A DNA stretch of 64,000 nt, from assembly GCF_023195515.1 (NCBI RefSeq), contig NZ_JALPKR020000002.1, positions 4,317,001 through 4,381,000 of the forward strand. Reading direction: 5' to 3'. Positions 49,754-57,589 of the stretch are shown one piece after another. Under the pieces are notes generated by a model. It was not told where the DNA came from. It did not search any database and saw only the letters and a list, made by a program, of their open reading frames with translations. Made by a program: the position numbers and the translations under genes. Source of the stretch: Variovorax sp. S12S4. Its GTDB lineage: Bacteria; Pseudomonadota; Gammaproteobacteria; Burkholderiales; Burkholderiaceae_C. Position 1 is the first letter of the stretch. Each line of letters opens with the position of its first letter.

Positions 49754-50482
49754 ATGACTGCACCCGTTTCCCCTTCTTCCGCTCCCGGCGCCGGCGCCAC
49801 CAGCGCAATCTCCCAGGACGAGCTCAAGGCCCAGGTTGGCCGGGCTGCGCTGGCCTATGTGGTGAAGGGCGAAATCGTCGGCGTGGGCACCGGCTCGACC
49901 GTGAACAAGTTCATCGACGCCCTGGCCACCATCAAGGACGAGATCAAGGGCGCGGTGTCGAGCTCGGTCGCCTCGACCGAACGCCTGCGCGCGCTGGGCA
50001 TTCCGGTGTTCGACAGCAACGAGGTCGAGGAACTCGGCGTCTACATCGACGGTGCGGACGAAATCGATCATCGCGGCTTCATGGTGAAGGGCGGCGGTGC
50101 GGCGCTCACACGCGAAAAGATCGTGGCGGCGCAGTCGCGGCGCTTTGTGTGCATTGCCGACGAATCCAAGCTGGTCGACACGCTCGGCGCCTTTCCGCTG
50201 CCGGTGGAGGTGATTCCGATGGCGGCGCGCCGCGTCATGCGGCAGTTCGAAGCCATGGGCGGCATTGCGCAGGTGCGGGAAAAAGACGGCGTGGCGCTGG
50301 TGACCGACAACGGCCAGCACATCGTCGACGTCACCGGGCTGCGGATCAGCGACCCGCTTGCCTTCGAATCCGAGGTGAGCCAGTGGCCGGGCGTGGTCAC
50401 CGTCGGCGTGTTCGCTCACCAGAAGGCCGACGTGTGCCTGCTGGGCACGCCCTCGGGCGTGCAAACGATGACGTTCGAGTGA
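49754..50482 (+). CDS. rpiA: Ribose-5-phosphate isomerase A
   Basis: Interconverts ribose-5-phosphate and ribulose-5-phosphate. It has 242 residues from the ATG at 49754, which has an AAGGA ribosome site 9 bases before it; the ATG at 49733 would add seven residues. Motifs are [36 protein letters not shown], the catalytic-lysine region [11 protein letters not shown] and [10 protein letters not shown]. The 40-base divergent gap to pyrD is very short for two promoters. Confidence 0.96.
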   Translation: MTAPVSPSSAPGAGATSAISQDELKAQVGRAALAYVVKGEIVGVGTGSTVNKFIDALATIKDEIKGAVSSSVASTERLRALGIPVFDSNEVEELGVYIDGADEIDHRGFMVKGGGAALTREKIVAAQSRRFVCIADESKLVDTLGAFPLPVEVIPMAARRVMRQFEAMGGIAQVREKDGVALVTDNGQHIVDVTGLRISDPLAFESEVSQWPGVVTVGVFAHQKADVCLLGTPSGVQTMTFE

Positions 50483-50520
50483 AGAGAAAAGCGGCTGCCG
50501 GCGTCAACCGGCGGCCCGCT
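50483..50520 (-). terminator. Terminator-like hairpin between rpiA and the glutaredoxin-domain gene
   Basis: GCCGG and CCGGC pair across six bases, with outer arms AGCGG/CCGCT. On the minus strand the hairpin is followed by TTTTCTCTTC, so it best suits the minus-strand gene ending at 50531. It may also stop rpiA. Confidence 0.5.
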
Positions 50521-50530
50521 CAGGAACCGC

Positions 50531-51175
50531 TCAGAACTTGATGCCTGCCGGGTTGCTGGGAGTCGGCCCGCTGGGAGCAGGCGCAGGCTGCTGCGGAGCA
50601 GGAGCGGCCGGCGCGGGTTCGCGCGCCACGGGTGCCGCCTGCACCGCAACCAGCGGTCGGGCCGGCGGGTTGCGGTACGTCGCCGGCAGGCTGTTGCTCT
50701 TCGGATAGCCCGCGGCGTCGAGGTACTGCGACCATTCGGTGTCGGAAAAGCCCTTGAGCTGCTGCGAGCCGATCGTCAGCAACGGCAGCGAGGCCTGGCT
50801 GCTCATCCGCTGCAGCGCCTCGACGTCCTGGTTGCTCTTGACGGTGCGTTCTTCAAAAGGAATGCCGCGCGTGGTGAGCAGCGAGCGGGCGGCGCCGCAC
50901 GGCGCGCATTCTTCACCGGTGTACAGCGTCACGGGATAGCGCTGTGCCACCTGGCGCAGTTCATACGGCAAGCCGGCATTGGCCGGCGGCGTGATGCCGG
51001 CTTGCGGGCCTGCGGCGGGCTCGGTGCTGGCGGTGGGGGCCCGGTCCGAGAAAGTGACCTTGCCGTTCTTGTCGACGTTGCGATAGATCGGCTGGGCCAT
51101 GGCACCTGCTGCAACGAGCAGCAGGGCGAGGCCGGACAGGCAATGCAAGGAGGTTTTCTTTTGGATCGAATGCAT
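50531..51175 (-). CDS. Exported DUF4124 + glutaredoxin-domain protein
   Basis: A 214-residue periplasmic protein. The signal peptide ends near AGAMAQP (residue 27). A DUF4124 segment follows (PIYRNVDKNGKVTFSDRAP), then a glutaredoxin-like domain at about 80-160 with redox motif CAPC (Cys90, Cys93) and SLPLLTIGSQQLKGFSDTEW. The tail is Pro/Ala-rich. The CPxC-type site suggests a thiol-disulfide exchange role in the periplasm. It lies 30 bases after the oligopeptidase gene, on the same strand. Confidence 0.85.
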   Translation of the reverse strand: MHSIQKKTSLHCLSGLALLLVAAGAMAQPIYRNVDKNGKVTFSDRAPTASTEPAAGPQAGITPPANAGLPYELRQVAQRYPVTLYTGEECAPCGAARSLLTTRGIPFEERTVKSNQDVEALQRMSSQASLPLLTIGSQQLKGFSDTEWSQYLDAAGYPKSNSLPATYRNPPARPLVAVQAAPVAREPAPAAPAPQQPAPAPSGPTPSNPAGIKF

Positions 51176-51205
51176 TGCCTGAGTATCGCAAGCTTCAGGC
51201 CCGCT

Positions 51206-53266
51206 TCAAACGGGCTGGGCCTGGGCCATGCCCTGGTGTCGCAGCAGCGCATCAAGCTGCGGCTCGCGGCCGCGGAAAGCCTTGAACGAATCCATGGCGC
51301 TGCGGCTGCCGCCCGCTTCGAGGATGGCCTGGCGATACCTGCGGCCGGTCTCGATGTTCGGCTGGCCGTCGGCGCCCACGGTTTCCTCGAAGGCGGCGTA
51401 GGCGTCGGCGCTCAGCACCTCGGCCCACTTGTAGCTGTAGTAGCCGGCCGCGTAGCCGCCCGAGAAGATGTGGCTGAAGGTGTTGGGCGTGCGGCTGAAA
51501 GGCGGCGCAGGCATCACGGCCACTTCGGCGCGTACCTTGCCCAGCAGCGCGAGCACGCCGCCCGGCTGCGCACTGGCGGCCTGGTATTCGGTGTGCAGCA
51601 GCATGTCGAACAGCGAGAACTCGATCTGGCGCAAGGTCTGCAGGCCGCTCTGGAAGTTCTTGGCGGCGGTCATCTTGTCGAACAGCGCGCGCGGCAGCGG
51701 CTCGCCGGTATCGACGTGGGCGGTCATGTGCCTGAGCACGTCCCATTCCCAGCAGAAGTTTTCCATGAACTGGCTCGGCAGCTCGACGGCATCCCATTCG
51801 ACGCCGCTGATGCCGGACACGTCGCGCTCGTTCACCTGCGTGAGCATGTGGTGCAGGCCGTGGCCGAATTCGTGGAAGAGGGTGGTCACGTCGTCGTGCG
51901 TGAGGAGCGGCGGCTTGCCGTCCACACCGCTCGCAAAGTTGCACACCAGCTGCGCCACCGGCGTTTGCAGTGTGCCGTCGTCGGGTCGCAGCCAGCGTGC
52001 GCGCACGTCGTCCATCCACGCACCGCCGCGCTTGGCGGCACGGGCCGAGGGGTCGAGATAGAACTGGCCGACCTTCTGCACGCCGCCAGCCGTCTGGCGT
52101 TCGATGCGATAGAACTCCACGCTCGGGTGCCAGGTGGGGGCGTTGTCGCGCCGGATGGAAACCTCGAACAGCGTTTCGACGATCTTGAACAGGCCGGCCA
52201 TCACCTTGGGTGCCGGAAAGTACTGCTTCACCTCCTGCTCGCTGAAGGCGTACCGCGCCTCCTTCAGCTTTTCGCCGATGTAGCTCCAGTCCCAGGCTTG
52301 CGGATCGGCAATGCCCAGTTGCTCTGATGCGAACACGCGCAGGTCGGCCAGATCGCGCTCGCCATAGGGCTTGGCCTTGGCCGCGAGGTCACGCAGGAAC
52401 TTGACCACCTGCTCGGGCGATTCAGCCATCTTGGGCACGACCGAGAGTTCGCCGAAATTCCTGTAGCCGAGCAGCCTGGCTTCTTCTTCGCGCAGCGCGA
52501 GGATCTCGTTGATGAGCGCGGTGTTGTCGAAGGCCGGGTCGCCGAGCTCGCTGGCGCGCGTGACATACGCGCGGTAGAGCGTTTCGCGCAGCGCGCTGCT
52601 CTTGGCAAACTGCATCACGGGCAGGTAGCAGGGCATCTTGAGCGTGAGCTTGTAGCCTTGCTTGCCCTCGGCTTCGGCGGCCGCGCGGGCGGCGCCAATC
52701 ACGTCTTCAGGCACGCCCTCGAGCTCGCCAAGCGCTGCGTAGTACGAGAAAGCGTCGGTGGCGTCGAGCGCGTTCTCGCTGAATTTCTGGCTCAGCTCGG
52801 CCTGGCGCTCCTGGATGTCGGCAAAGCGCTTCTTTGCATCGCCTTGCAGTTCCGCGCCGCCAAGCACAAAGTTGCGCACGGCATTGCGGTGCGCCTGGCG
52901 CTGCTCGGGGTTGAGGGTGGCCACGTCGATGGCCTTGTACTTGGCGTACAGGCGCTCATCGGAACCCAGGCGGGTCCAGAAAGCGGTGACGCGGGGCATG
53001 GCCTCGTTGTAGGCGGCGCGCAGCTCCGGCGTATCGGCCACGGCGTTGAGATGGCCCACGGCGCCCCAGGCGCGGCTGAAGCGTTCGGACGCCACGTCGA
53101 GCACCTTCGAAATCGCATTCCAGTCGGCCGGAAAGTCGGCCGCCGTGATGGTTTGCAGCGCCGCCTCGGCATCGGCCAGCAAGATGTCGACCGCGGGCGC
53201 GACGTGCTCGGGCTTGATGCGGTCGAACAGCGGGAGATCGGCGAAGTCGAGGAGGGGGTTGGTCAT
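51206..53266 (-). CDS. prlC: Oligopeptidase A (M3 zinc metallopeptidase)
   Basis: Cytosolic thimet-type oligopeptidase that degrades short peptides, including cleaved signal peptides. It is 686 residues from the ATG at 53266 (MTNPLLDFADLPLFDRIKPE). The zinc site is TTLFHEFGHGLHHMLTQVN (HEFGH). Further markers are GQFYLDPSARAAKRGGAWMD and GGYAAGYYSYKWAEVLSADA. It starts five bases after the folD stop, so the two are co-transcribed. Confidence 0.96.
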   Translation of the reverse strand: MTNPLLDFADLPLFDRIKPEHVAPAVDILLADAEAALQTITAADFPADWNAISKVLDVASERFSRAWGAVGHLNAVADTPELRAAYNEAMPRVTAFWTRLGSDERLYAKYKAIDVATLNPEQRQAHRNAVRNFVLGGAELQGDAKKRFADIQERQAELSQKFSENALDATDAFSYYAALGELEGVPEDVIGAARAAAEAEGKQGYKLTLKMPCYLPVMQFAKSSALRETLYRAYVTRASELGDPAFDNTALINEILALREEEARLLGYRNFGELSVVPKMAESPEQVVKFLRDLAAKAKPYGERDLADLRVFASEQLGIADPQAWDWSYIGEKLKEARYAFSEQEVKQYFPAPKVMAGLFKIVETLFEVSIRRDNAPTWHPSVEFYRIERQTAGGVQKVGQFYLDPSARAAKRGGAWMDDVRARWLRPDDGTLQTPVAQLVCNFASGVDGKPPLLTHDDVTTLFHEFGHGLHHMLTQVNERDVSGISGVEWDAVELPSQFMENFCWEWDVLRHMTAHVDTGEPLPRALFDKMTAAKNFQSGLQTLRQIEFSLFDMLLHTEYQAASAQPGGVLALLGKVRAEVAVMPAPPFSRTPNTFSHIFSGGYAAGYYSYKWAEVLSADAYAAFEETVGADGQPNIETGRRYRQAILEAGGSRSAMDSFKAFRGREPQLDALLRHQGMAQAQPV

Positions 53267-53271
53267 GGAAA

Positions 53272-54123
53272 TCACTTTGCGGCGCGTTCCGCAGCTTCAA
53301 GGGTGTTGGCGAGCAGCATTGCGCGCGTCATGGGGCCCACGCCGCCGGGCACGGGGGTGATCCAGCTGGCCACTTCCTTGACGCTGTCGAAATCCACGTC
53401 GCCGGCCAGCTTGCCGTCTTCCTTGCGGTTCATGCCCACGTCGATCACCACGGCGCCCGGCTTCACCATGTCGGCCGTCAGCAGGTTGCGCTTGCCCACG
53501 GCGGCGACGATCACGTCGGCCTGCCGGGTGATGGCGGCCAGGTCTTGCGTGGCGCTGTGGCAGATGGTGACGGTGGCGTTCTTGGCCAGCAGCATCATGG
53601 CCATCGGCTTGCCGACGATGTTGCTGCGGCCGATGACCACCGCGTGCTTGCCGCGCAGGTCGTAGCCGATGGATTCGAGCATCTTCATGCAACCGTGCGG
53701 CGTGCAGGGCCAGAAGCCCGGCTGGCCGACCATCAGCGCGCCGGCGCTGGCCACATGGAACCCGTCGACGTCCTTGGCCGGAGAGATGGCTTCGATGACG
53801 CGGTGGCTGTCCATGTGCTTGGGCAGCGGCAGTTGCACAAGAATGCCGTGCACCTGCGGGTCGTCGTTGAGCGCCTCGATGCGGGCCAGCAGCTCGGGCT
53901 CGGTCATGCTGGCGGAATGGCGCTCAAGATGGGCGGTGAGCCCGGTCTGGCTGCTGTCGTTGACCTTGTGCTTCACGTAGACCTGGCTCGCCGGATCTTC
54001 ACCCACCAGGATGATGGTCAGCGTGGGTTCCACGCCGCGTGCCTTCAGTGCGGCAATGCGGCCGGCAACATCGGCGCGGATTTTCTGGGCCAGCGCGTTG
54101 CCATCGATCAATTGAGCGGTCAT
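53272..54123 (-). CDS. folD: Methylenetetrahydrofolate dehydrogenase/cyclohydrolase FolD
   Basis: Bifunctional one-carbon enzyme, 283 residues from the ATG at 54123. Catalytic and cofactor motifs are [60 protein letters not shown] and [15 protein letters not shown]. First gene of a folD-prlC-glutaredoxin set, separated from the upstream regulator genes by a terminator. Confidence 0.97.
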   Translation of the reverse strand: MTAQLIDGNALAQKIRADVAGRIAALKARGVEPTLTIILVGEDPASQVYVKHKVNDSSQTGLTAHLERHSASMTEPELLARIEALNDDPQVHGILVQLPLPKHMDSHRVIEAISPAKDVDGFHVASAGALMVGQPGFWPCTPHGCMKMLESIGYDLRGKHAVVIGRSNIVGKPMAMMLLAKNATVTICHSATQDLAAITRQADVIVAAVGKRNLLTADMVKPGAVVIDVGMNRKEDGKLAGDVDFDSVKEVASWITPVPGGVGPMTRAMLLANTLEAAERAAK

Positions 54124-54142
54124 CGGTTTCGATTTTCCAAGT

Positions 54143-54166
54143 AAAAACGCCCGCTTGCGCAGGCGT
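54143..54166 (-). terminator. Rho-independent terminator of the sensor/regulator operon
   Basis: On the minus strand ACGCCTGC and GCGGGCGT pair (one G-U) around a GCAA loop, followed by five T. It lies 38 bases past the response-regulator stop and before folD. Confidence 0.8.
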
Positions 54167-54203
54167 GGGGAACATTCGTCGCTATCGGGGAGATAGCTGG
54201 TTT

Positions 54204-54836
54204 TCAGGCTTTGGCTGCGGGCGCCGCCTGTCCGAGCGCGATCTTGAGCAGATCGGCCACGGTGTTGGCGTTGAGCTTTTCCATGATGTTGGCGCGGTGT
54301 GCCTCGACGGTCTTGATGCTGATGCCCAGGTCGTCGGCAATCTGCTTGTTCAGGCGGCCGGCGACGATGCGCTCGAGCACCTGGGCTTCGCGGCCGGTGA
54401 GCTTGGACAGCAGCGCATCGCGGCTGGCCGACTGCTGGTGCTGGGTGAAGGCGCCGCGCGCGTGCTCGAGCATGCGCTCGACCAGCGTGACGAGTTCTTC
54501 GTCGTTGAAAGGCTTCTGGATGAAATCCATGGCGCCCTTCTTCATGCTGTCGACCGCCATCGGCACGTCGCCGTGGCCGGTGATGACCACGATAGGCAGC
54601 GGGGAGCGCCGCTCGATCAGCCGGTCCTGCAGTTCGAGGCCGGTCATGCCGGCCATGCGAATGTCGACGATCAGACAGGCGACTTCGCGCGGGTCGTATC
54701 GGGAAAGAAAAGACTCGGCTGAATCGAAGCAGCGAACCCTGTAGTCCTTGCCCTCGAGCAGCCATTGCAGCGAATCTCGTACGGCCTCGTCGTCATCGAC
54801 GACATAGACAGTGCCCTTCTTCGGAATCAAACTCAT
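54204..54836 (-). CDS. FixJ-family response regulator (receiver + LuxR HTH)
   Basis: A 210-residue regulator. The receiver domain has acidic pocket [12 protein letters not shown], phosphate-accepting Asp58 ([13 protein letters not shown]), Thr in [13 protein letters not shown] and Lys in DFIQKPF. The C-terminal LuxR-type helix-turn-helix (about 140-200) has [20 protein letters not shown] and [18 protein letters not shown]. It overlaps the sensor kinase gene by four bases (ATGA), so the pair is coupled. Target genes are not evident. Confidence 0.93.
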   Translation of the reverse strand: MSLIPKKGTVYVVDDDEAVRDSLQWLLEGKDYRVRCFDSAESFLSRYDPREVACLIVDIRMAGMTGLELQDRLIERRSPLPIVVITGHGDVPMAVDSMKKGAMDFIQKPFNDEELVTLVERMLEHARGAFTQHQQSASRDALLSKLTGREAQVLERIVAGRLNKQIADDLGISIKTVEAHRANIMEKLNANTVADLLKIALGQAAPAAKA

Positions 54837-57373
54837 GCAGGTACCTTTGCCTCGTCGCTTGCTACGGAACTGGGAGCGTCCAACACCGGAATCCAGAAGG
54901 AAAAGCGGCATCCGATCACATCCGGGCCATTGTAGATGTTCTCCGCCTGCATCCGTCCACGGTGCGACTCGACGATGGTGCGGCACAGATTCAGCCCGAT
55001 ACCCATGCCTTCGGGCTTGGTGGAGAAGAAGGCCTCGTAGAGCCGGTCCATCACTTCGGGCGCCAGGCCCTTGCCGGTGTCCTGCACCGAAAATTCGATG
55101 GCGTTGTGGCCCTCGATCACCTTGGGCAGCACGCGCAGTTCCACGCTACGGCGCGCGAGCGGGCGCTCTGCAATGTCGATGGCTTCGGCCGCGTTCTTCA
55201 GCAGGTTGACCATCACCTGCTCGATCAGGATGGGGTCCACCCGCACCACAGGCAGCCGCGCCGCCACATAGTGGTTGAGCCGCACATTGCGCCGCCGCAG
55301 CTCGATGCCCGCCAGTTCGACCGCCTCGCTCACCATGGTGGCCACGTCGGCGGGCGTGCGATTGGGTTCGCTGCGCTTCACGAAGGAGCGGATGCGCTGG
55401 ATGATCTGGCCCGCGCGCTGCGCCTGCTTGGAGGTTTTTTCGAGCGCTGCGAGCAGCGCCTCGGTGTCGATCGACTGCCCCTTGATGCGGGACATCATCC
55501 CGTTGCAGTAGTTGGTGATGGCCGTCAGCGGCTGGTTGAGCTCATGCGCCACGCTGGAGGCCATTTCGCCCATCGTGATCAGGCGGCTTGCGGCCTGGGC
55601 GCGGTCGGCCTGCGCGGCCGCCTGTTCCTCGGCGTCGCGCCGCGGTGTGATGTCGGTGGCAATCACCAGTTGGGCAAGCCGGCCGTCGACCCAGGTGAGA
55701 TAGCGCGAACGCACTTCGAGCCACTTGCCCAGGTGCGGCACGAAGATCTCGTTGTTGGCGGTCTGGGCGGCGGTCAGGGTATCGATCGGCAGGCCGGCGT
55801 AGGGGTCGACGTCGTCCAGGCCCTCGTCGTGCGCATTGGAGGCCGGCACACCGGCCTGCGCCACCATGCCCAGGTGGCCCACGGTGTCGGAACCGAACCA
55901 GAGCCGGTACAGCTTGTTGGCGAACAGCAGCTCCTCACTGCCGATGGGCGCCACCGACACCGCGGCGTCCAGCGCCTCCAGCACCGTGGTGAAGCGCTCG
56001 TACGAAGCCGACAGCTGCTCGCGGATGCGCGTGGGCTCCGTGATGTCGGTCATCGAGGTCATCCAGCCCGTCTGGTGGCCGCGCGCATCGATCAGCGGCG
56101 ACACATAAAGGCGCGCGTTGAACACGCTGCCGTTCTTGCGCTTCACGCGCACCTGGAAGCCGCCGGGCAGGGCGCGCCCGTGCAGCTCTTCCTCGAGCCG
56201 CTCGTTCATGACTTCGCGGTCCGACTCCAGCCAGTAGGGGAAGGGCGGCGTCTGGCCCACCAGTTCGGCTTCGCTCCAGCCCGTCATCGCGCAGAAAGCG
56301 GCGTTCACGTAGGTGATGCGCCCCTGCAGGTCGAGCACGCGCATGCCGGTGAGCATGGAGTTTTCCATCGCACGCCGGAAGTTGGTTTCGGCAACCAGCC
56401 GCTGCTGCGCCTGCTGGCGCCGCCGGGTGTGCCGCCAGGTACCGATCAGCATCCAGCTGGTGAGCACGCTGAGCGCGCAGACCAGCCAGAACAAGCCGTT
56501 GCCGACCACCCCCTGCGAGGTGCGGTAGGCCTGGGCGCGCAGCACCAGCGCATTGCCGACGGGCGACACCGGCACTTCGTATTCGTTGGTTCTTTCGGAC
56601 CAGGGCAGCAGGCGCGTGCCGCCTTCCCTGGGGCTCACGGTGTTGCCCGCAATCGGATTGCCCTTGGCGTCGAGCAGCGACACCGCATAGCGCGCCTGCA
56701 CTTCCGATGGCATGCCGTAGCGCAGCAGGCCGTCGATTGAAAACTCGCCCAGCACCACGCCCGCGAACAGGCCCTGGTCGAAAAGCGGAATGTGCAGCTG
56801 CAGCATGGCCGTGGGATCGCCGCCGGCCATGGGTTGGGAGAAAACCGGTTGGCGCAGCTCTCGCGCCAGCGCGTAGTTGCTCTCGATATCGCCGGGCCGC
56901 AGCACGTCGCCGATGAGGTGCTGCTGCGCGGGGTGCACGCTCGGCGCGGAGTAGCCAGCCTTGAAGCGGCGGCGGTCGTCGATCCACGTGACCGTCTGCA
57001 GTTCGGGGAACTGGCTCACCAGCGATTCCGCGCGGCTCGCGAACTCGACGGGATCGATTTCGCGGTTCGAGGCGTCCCGTGCGATGCGCATGAGCTGTTC
57101 CTGCCGCTCCAGGAGGCGCAGGCGCATGCGCTGCTGGGCGTATTCGACGTCCCGCCGCACCGACTCCTGCTCGCGCTCGACTTCTTCGGTGCGCAAGTAC
57201 CAGAAAGCCGAAACGATGGCGGCAAGAAACAGCAGCACCGCCGCAATCGGCGCGAGCATGGCGACGGCGTCCTGCAGCACCGGCGTTTGCCGGCGCCACC
57301 AGCGGCGCCACCAGGACAGAGGGGACGCATTCACGGCGCTGCGGGCCACCGCCAGCGGAGAGGAAAGAGGCAT
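54833..57373 (-). CDS. PAS-domain sensor histidine kinase
   Basis: An 846-residue membrane sensor partner of the FixJ-type regulator. Membrane helix 1 is at about 36-60 (AMLAPIAAVLLFLAAIVSAF). A periplasmic domain follows, then helix 2 near 290-315 (LFWLVCALSVLTSWMLIGTW). PAS domains come next at about 330-450 (ENSMLTGMRVLDLQGRITYV) and 460-600. The phosphorylated His in SSVAHELNQPLTAITNY is near residue 610. The ATPase boxes are VNLLKNAAEAID, DTGKGLAPE and MGIGLNLCRTIVESHRG. The layout resembles DctB/FixL-type kinases. The signal is unknown. It is divergent from aceE. Confidence 0.92.
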   Translation of the reverse strand: MPLSSPLAVARSAVNASPLSWWRRWWRRQTPVLQDAVAMLAPIAAVLLFLAAIVSAFWYLRTEEVEREQESVRRDVEYAQQRMRLRLLERQEQLMRIARDASNREIDPVEFASRAESLVSQFPELQTVTWIDDRRRFKAGYSAPSVHPAQQHLIGDVLRPGDIESNYALARELRQPVFSQPMAGGDPTAMLQLHIPLFDQGLFAGVVLGEFSIDGLLRYGMPSEVQARYAVSLLDAKGNPIAGNTVSPREGGTRLLPWSERTNEYEVPVSPVGNALVLRAQAYRTSQGVVGNGLFWLVCALSVLTSWMLIGTWRHTRRRQQAQQRLVAETNFRRAMENSMLTGMRVLDLQGRITYVNAAFCAMTGWSEAELVGQTPPFPYWLESDREVMNERLEEELHGRALPGGFQVRVKRKNGSVFNARLYVSPLIDARGHQTGWMTSMTDITEPTRIREQLSASYERFTTVLEALDAAVSVAPIGSEELLFANKLYRLWFGSDTVGHLGMVAQAGVPASNAHDEGLDDVDPYAGLPIDTLTAAQTANNEIFVPHLGKWLEVRSRYLTWVDGRLAQLVIATDITPRRDAEEQAAAQADRAQAASRLITMGEMASSVAHELNQPLTAITNYCNGMMSRIKGQSIDTEALLAALEKTSKQAQRAGQIIQRIRSFVKRSEPNRTPADVATMVSEAVELAGIELRRRNVRLNHYVAARLPVVRVDPILIEQVMVNLLKNAAEAIDIAERPLARRSVELRVLPKVIEGHNAIEFSVQDTGKGLAPEVMDRLYEAFFSTKPEGMGIGLNLCRTIVESHRGRMQAENIYNGPDVIGCRFSFWIPVLDAPSSVASDEAKVPA

Positions 57374-57503
57374 CTTCCGAGTTTAGGGGATGCTCCCCCG
57401 CGAAGCGCGCCAAACGCCCGGTGCCATTGGTTCCGGCGCGGCTGCAGCCAGAACAACCCCAATCATAAATATCACATTAAGAAATGGATATGCGCCATTT
57501 GAA

Positions 57504-57519
57504 ATAGAAGCATTTCTAT
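57504..57519. promoter_or_regulatory. Inverted repeat in the aceE / sensor-kinase divergent region
   Basis: ATAGAA-GCAT-TTCTAT, a perfect 16-bp palindrome, is 70 bases before the aceE ATG in an A/T-rich stretch. Its position suits an operator for the pyruvate dehydrogenase operon. No PdhR-like gene is in the window, so the binder is unknown. The rest of the 216-base gap shows only the aceE ribosome site AGGAGAG. Confidence 0.4.
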
Positions 57520-57589
57520 GCGAAACTCGCCCGCGTTTATCGAAGACCGCACTTAAATTACAGCCACAGCCCTAATAGGAGAGACAAGC

